From Streptomyces sp. CB01881 (GTDB lineage: Bacteria > Actinomycetota > Actinomycetes > Streptomycetales > Streptomycetaceae): 44,689 bases of DNA. The DNA is taken from assembly GCF_002953255.1 (NCBI RefSeq), contig NZ_CP026498.1:982254-1026942 (forward strand), given 5' to 3'. A program made the position numbers and the translations under genes. Numbering within the stretch: position 1 is the stretch's first letter; each line of letters starts with the position of its first letter. The notes below the pieces were generated by a model. It searched no databases, was not told the DNA's origin, and saw only the letters and a program-made list of their open reading frames with translations. Below, in pieces: positions 44,587 through 44,689 of the stretch.

Positions 44587-44689
44587 ATGAACCCTCGCTC
44601 CTCCAGCATCGCGGCCACCGCCGCCGCCGTGGTCGTCCTGGCGGGGCTCGCCACGGGCTGCAACCGCGGCAGCGACTCGAACGCAACGC
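44587..44689 (+). CDS. Sugar ABC-transporter substrate-binding lipoprotein, 5' end only
   Basis: AAGGAG at 44572-44577 precedes ATG44587. The visible 34 codons give a lipoprotein signal peptide: MNPRSSS, a hydrophobic stretch, the lipobox LATGC, then a polar NRGSDSN segment. Its divergent position to a deoxy-sugar operon suggests a periplasmic-type binding protein (RhaS or similar) of an ABC importer; the mature domain is outside the window, so the substrate is inferred only from context. Confidence 0.7.
   Translation, partial: MNPRSSSIAATAAAVVVLAGLATGCNRGSDSNAT

Overview
The window looks like a chromosomal segment of a high-GC actinomycete, most likely a streptomycete (Streptomyces, Kitasatospora or a close relative). 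Codons are strongly biased to G/C in third position. GTG starts and 1-4 nt stop/start overlaps are common. The families present are typical of the group: MmyB-like XRE and PucR regulators, an hsp18/RheA pair, an Rpf-like domain and LutABC.

Layout. 1-1113: right end of an ISL3-type insertion sequence with a frameshifted transposase. 1371-5333: secretion block with a small signal-peptide protein, a 104-residue cytosolic protein, and two secreted peptidoglycan-active enzymes (CHAP and Rpf-like domains), each fused to a seven-repeat PLL-like beta-propeller. 5334-7758: integrase remnant and an IS5-like element carrying winged-helix passenger reading frames. 7823-14273: ordinary accessory genes, namely SDR/XRE divergent pair, TetR/MMPL divergent pair with a clear operator, Dabb and SnoaL-like proteins. 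14499-15342: truncated Imm7 orphan immunity gene abutting a dead IS5-type transposase.

15490-29856: a protein-quality-control island. A RheA-like repressor faces hsp18 across a RheA-like operator. STAS and DUF2267 genes and a PucR regulator follow. Then comes a tight operon dnaK-grpE-cbpA/dnaJ-merR-clpB-trx(Zn ribbon)-UBP zinc finger, followed by a cNMP-binding/FAD oxidoreductase fusion and a DUF1931 histone-fold protein. The genes suggest a coupled system: hold (Hsp18), refold/disaggregate (DnaK/ClpB), redox repair (Trx and the flavoprotein). It is functionally reminiscent of the mobile heat-tolerance loci of Proteobacteria.

29857-34093: a gene graveyard (ATP-dependent DNA ligase, methyltransferase/LysR chimera, peptide-binding lipoprotein, glutamine synthetase, recombinase-like fragment) around one intact DUF885 gene. 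34094-35092: a PLP-dependent desulfhydrase/deaminase-like enzyme.

35304-44689: a deoxy-sugar catabolic locus. Nine minus-strand genes, every junction overlapping by 1-4 nt, encode a complete non-phosphorylative L-fucose (or similar 6-deoxy-sugar) route to pyruvate plus L-lactate. LutABC, to burn the lactate, is built into the same operon. A GntR/FCD regulator lies downstream. The operon is divergent from a sugar-binding lipoprotein gene cut by the window end, and the shared 435-bp promoter region carries four CATCnGATG-like sites in a mirror-symmetric arrangement.
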